Shown here piece after piece: positions 62,947-64,000 of a DNA stretch of 64,000 nt. Origin of the DNA: Neobacillus sp. YX16 (GTDB lineage Bacteria > Bacillota > Bacilli > Bacillales > Cytobacillaceae); NCBI RefSeq assembly GCF_030123505.1, contig NZ_CP126115.1:5160001-5224000 (forward strand), in the 5' to 3' direction. Position numbers and translations under genes: made by a program. The notes below the pieces were generated by a model. The model was not told the origin of the DNA. It searched no databases and was given only the letters and a program-made list of their open reading frames with translations. Each line of letters opens with the position of its first letter. Within the stretch, counting starts at the first letter, position 1.

Positions 62947-63927
62947 TTAATATAAATGGCAGGCCACATAATGTTCATCATCCACCTGTTTTAATTGTGG
63001 ATCAGCATCTGCGCAGATTGGTTTAGCAAATGGGCATCTTGATCTAAAACGGCATCCTTTTTCCATTTCAATTGGGCTGGGAAGCTCACCGGTAATAATT
63101 TCTCTCTTACTATTCTGTGCCTTTATTGGATCTGGAATGGGAATAGCCGATAATAATGCTTGCGTATATGGATGCAGCGGTTTTTCATATAGCTCTTCAC
63201 TTTTTGAAATCTCTACTATTTTCCCAAGATACATTACACCAATCCGATCAGAAATATGGCGTACCATAGATAAATCATGAGCAATAAACAAATAAGTAAG
63301 ATTCAGTTCACTCTGCAGGTCTTCCAACATATTTATTACCTGTGCCTGAATCGAAACATCCAGCGCGGATATCGCTTCATCACATAAAATAAAATCCGGA
63401 CTGATTGAAAGTGCCCGCGCAATTCCGATTCTTTGCCGCTGCCCGCCACTAAATTCGTGTGGTAATTTTTCCAGATCTTCTTTCTTTAATCCAACCTTCT
63501 CAAGAATATCAATACTCTTTTCTTTTCTTTCACTTTTAGATAGTCTTGTATGGATTTCTAGTGGTTCATCGATAATCTCTTCAACCGTCATATATGGGTT
63601 AAGCGAAGAATACGGATCTTGGAAAATCATTTGCATTCTATTGCGATACGGCTGCAATTCTTTATTATTTAATTTCGCGATATCCCTGCCATCAAAATGA
63701 ATCTCACCTGCAGTAGGGTCATACAGGCGATTAAGCGTCCGCCCTAGTGTTGATTTGCCACAGCCAGACTCACCAACAAGACCAAACGTCTCACCCTTAT
63801 AAATATGGAAAGATACATCATCGACTGCTTTTACGACTTGATTTCCTTTTTTAAACATCGAAGTTTTTACTGGGAAGTATTTTTTTAGATGTTTTACTTC
63901 AACTAGCTTTTTACGTGTCTCATTCAT
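62947..63927 (-). CDS. Oligopeptide/dipeptide ABC transporter ATP-binding protein (OppF/DppF type)
   Basis: This 326-residue ATPase of a peptide importer has Walker [10 protein letters not shown] near residues 50-58, signature [11 protein letters not shown] near 150-160, and Walker [13 protein letters not shown]. The C-terminal oligo_HPY region with [10 protein letters not shown] carries the cysteines that bind an iron-sulfur cluster in relatives. [17 protein letters not shown] near the N-terminus marks the OppF-type partner of OppD. The ATG at 63927 has GAGGTGG upstream and overlaps the previous gene by one base (TGATG). Confidence 0.93.
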   Translation of the reverse strand: MNETRKKLVEVKHLKKYFPVKTSMFKKGNQVVKAVDDVSFHIYKGETFGLVGESGCGKSTLGRTLNRLYDPTAGEIHFDGRDIAKLNNKELQPYRNRMQMIFQDPYSSLNPYMTVEEIIDEPLEIHTRLSKSERKEKSIDILEKVGLKKEDLEKLPHEFSGGQRQRIGIARALSISPDFILCDEAISALDVSIQAQVINMLEDLQSELNLTYLFIAHDLSMVRHISDRIGVMYLGKIVEISKSEELYEKPLHPYTQALLSAIPIPDPIKAQNSKREIITGELPSPIEMEKGCRFRSRCPFAKPICADADPQLKQVDDEHYVACHLY

Positions 63928-64000
63928 CAATTTTCCACCTCTTCTTCCGCTAGAAAGCACATCGATCTTTGCGTCGCTGAAAAGGCATTATATTGAGGTA
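63927..64000 (-). CDS. C-terminal end of the preceding peptide-transporter ATPase (OppD type), partial
   Basis: Only the last 23 codons are in the window. They read PQYNAFSATQRSMCFLAEEE then VEN and TGA. The stop shares one base with the next ATG. The position before an OppF-type gene and the cysteine-containing tail suggest OppD/DppD; the rest lies beyond the window edge. Confidence 0.5.
   Translation of the reverse strand, partial: PQYNAFSATQRSMCFLAEEEVEN

Overview
The window reads as chromosome of a low-GC Gram-positive spore-former of the family Bacillaceae. This rests on the conserved Bacillus gene order (yvl-uvrBA-csbA, lgt-ppaX-his, rapZ-yvcK-whiA-crh, cggR-gapA-pgk-tpiA-gpmI-eno, secG-est-rnr-smpB-ssrA), strong AGGAGG-type ribosome binding sites, a HPr-like Crh protein, CtsR, CggR and Fur operator sequences, and a sporulation-type cell-wall amidase. 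A genus closer than 'Bacillus/Neobacillus-like' cannot be assigned from sequence alone. Most genes lie on the minus strand.

Layout. 1-2.9 kb: a Mn/Zn-type cation diffusion facilitator, a frameshifted small membrane-protein remnant and a polytopic GT-C-like protein. 3.0-4.8 kb: an FTR1 iron permease and a secreted membrane-anchored partner behind a promoter carrying a perfect Fur box. 4.8-8.9 kb: a four-gene glycan/lipid cassette (GT2 glycosyltransferase, membrane alkaline-phosphatase-superfamily enzyme, LPG-synthase/flippase-like protein, NAD-dependent sugar epimerase). 9.0-11.6 kb: a Fur-boxed helical lipoprotein and, divergently, UDP-glucose 6-dehydrogenase. 11.65-14.3 kb: an eroded stretch with gene fragments and one FAD monooxygenase. 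14.4-19.5 kb: tmRNA (interrupted by a group I intron), smpB, a four-copy 52-bp tandem repeat, rnr, est and secG. 19.7-26.8 kb: the glycolytic operon with its CggR operator. 26.9-29.7 kb: a glutaredoxin-like protein, sigma-54 and a DUF3231 protein, followed by tRNA-Arg(CCG). 30-36 kb: clpP with a CtsR box, then crh, whiA, yvcK, rapZ, a Nudix enzyme and trxB. 36.4-44.5 kb: a TPR protein and the complete his operon (hisZGDBHAFI). 44.6-48.6 kb: yvoF, ppaX, yvoD, lgt, hprK. 48.9-51.6 kb: nagA-nagB-nagR for N-acetylglucosamine use. 51.8-59.9 kb: a SPOR-domain amidase, yvlD/yvlB, a DUF4870 protein, uvrA, uvrB, csbA. 60-64 kb: czcD with a CadC-like regulator, two membrane or unknown proteins, and the end of an oligopeptide ABC transporter operon.

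The genes connect in several ways. Crh, HprK and CggR link carbon flux to catabolite control. YvcK and RapZ sit in the same operon as Crh. NagR, NagA and NagB feed fructose-6-phosphate into the glycolytic block. SmpB, tmRNA and RNase R form the trans-translation and RNA-decay module. The two Fur-controlled units probably act together in iron uptake.

The most notable observation is a 281-nt group I intron inserted in the T-loop of ssrA (14464-14744, minus). It has a well-formed P1 with the U-G wobble at the 5' splice site, a terminal G and a canonical P7-type element, and it carries no ORF. Other notable items are the exact 52-bp x4 tandem repeat between rnr and smpB, a family of about 120-147 bp palindromic repeats at five sites, and a debris field of small broken genes just downstream of the tmRNA.
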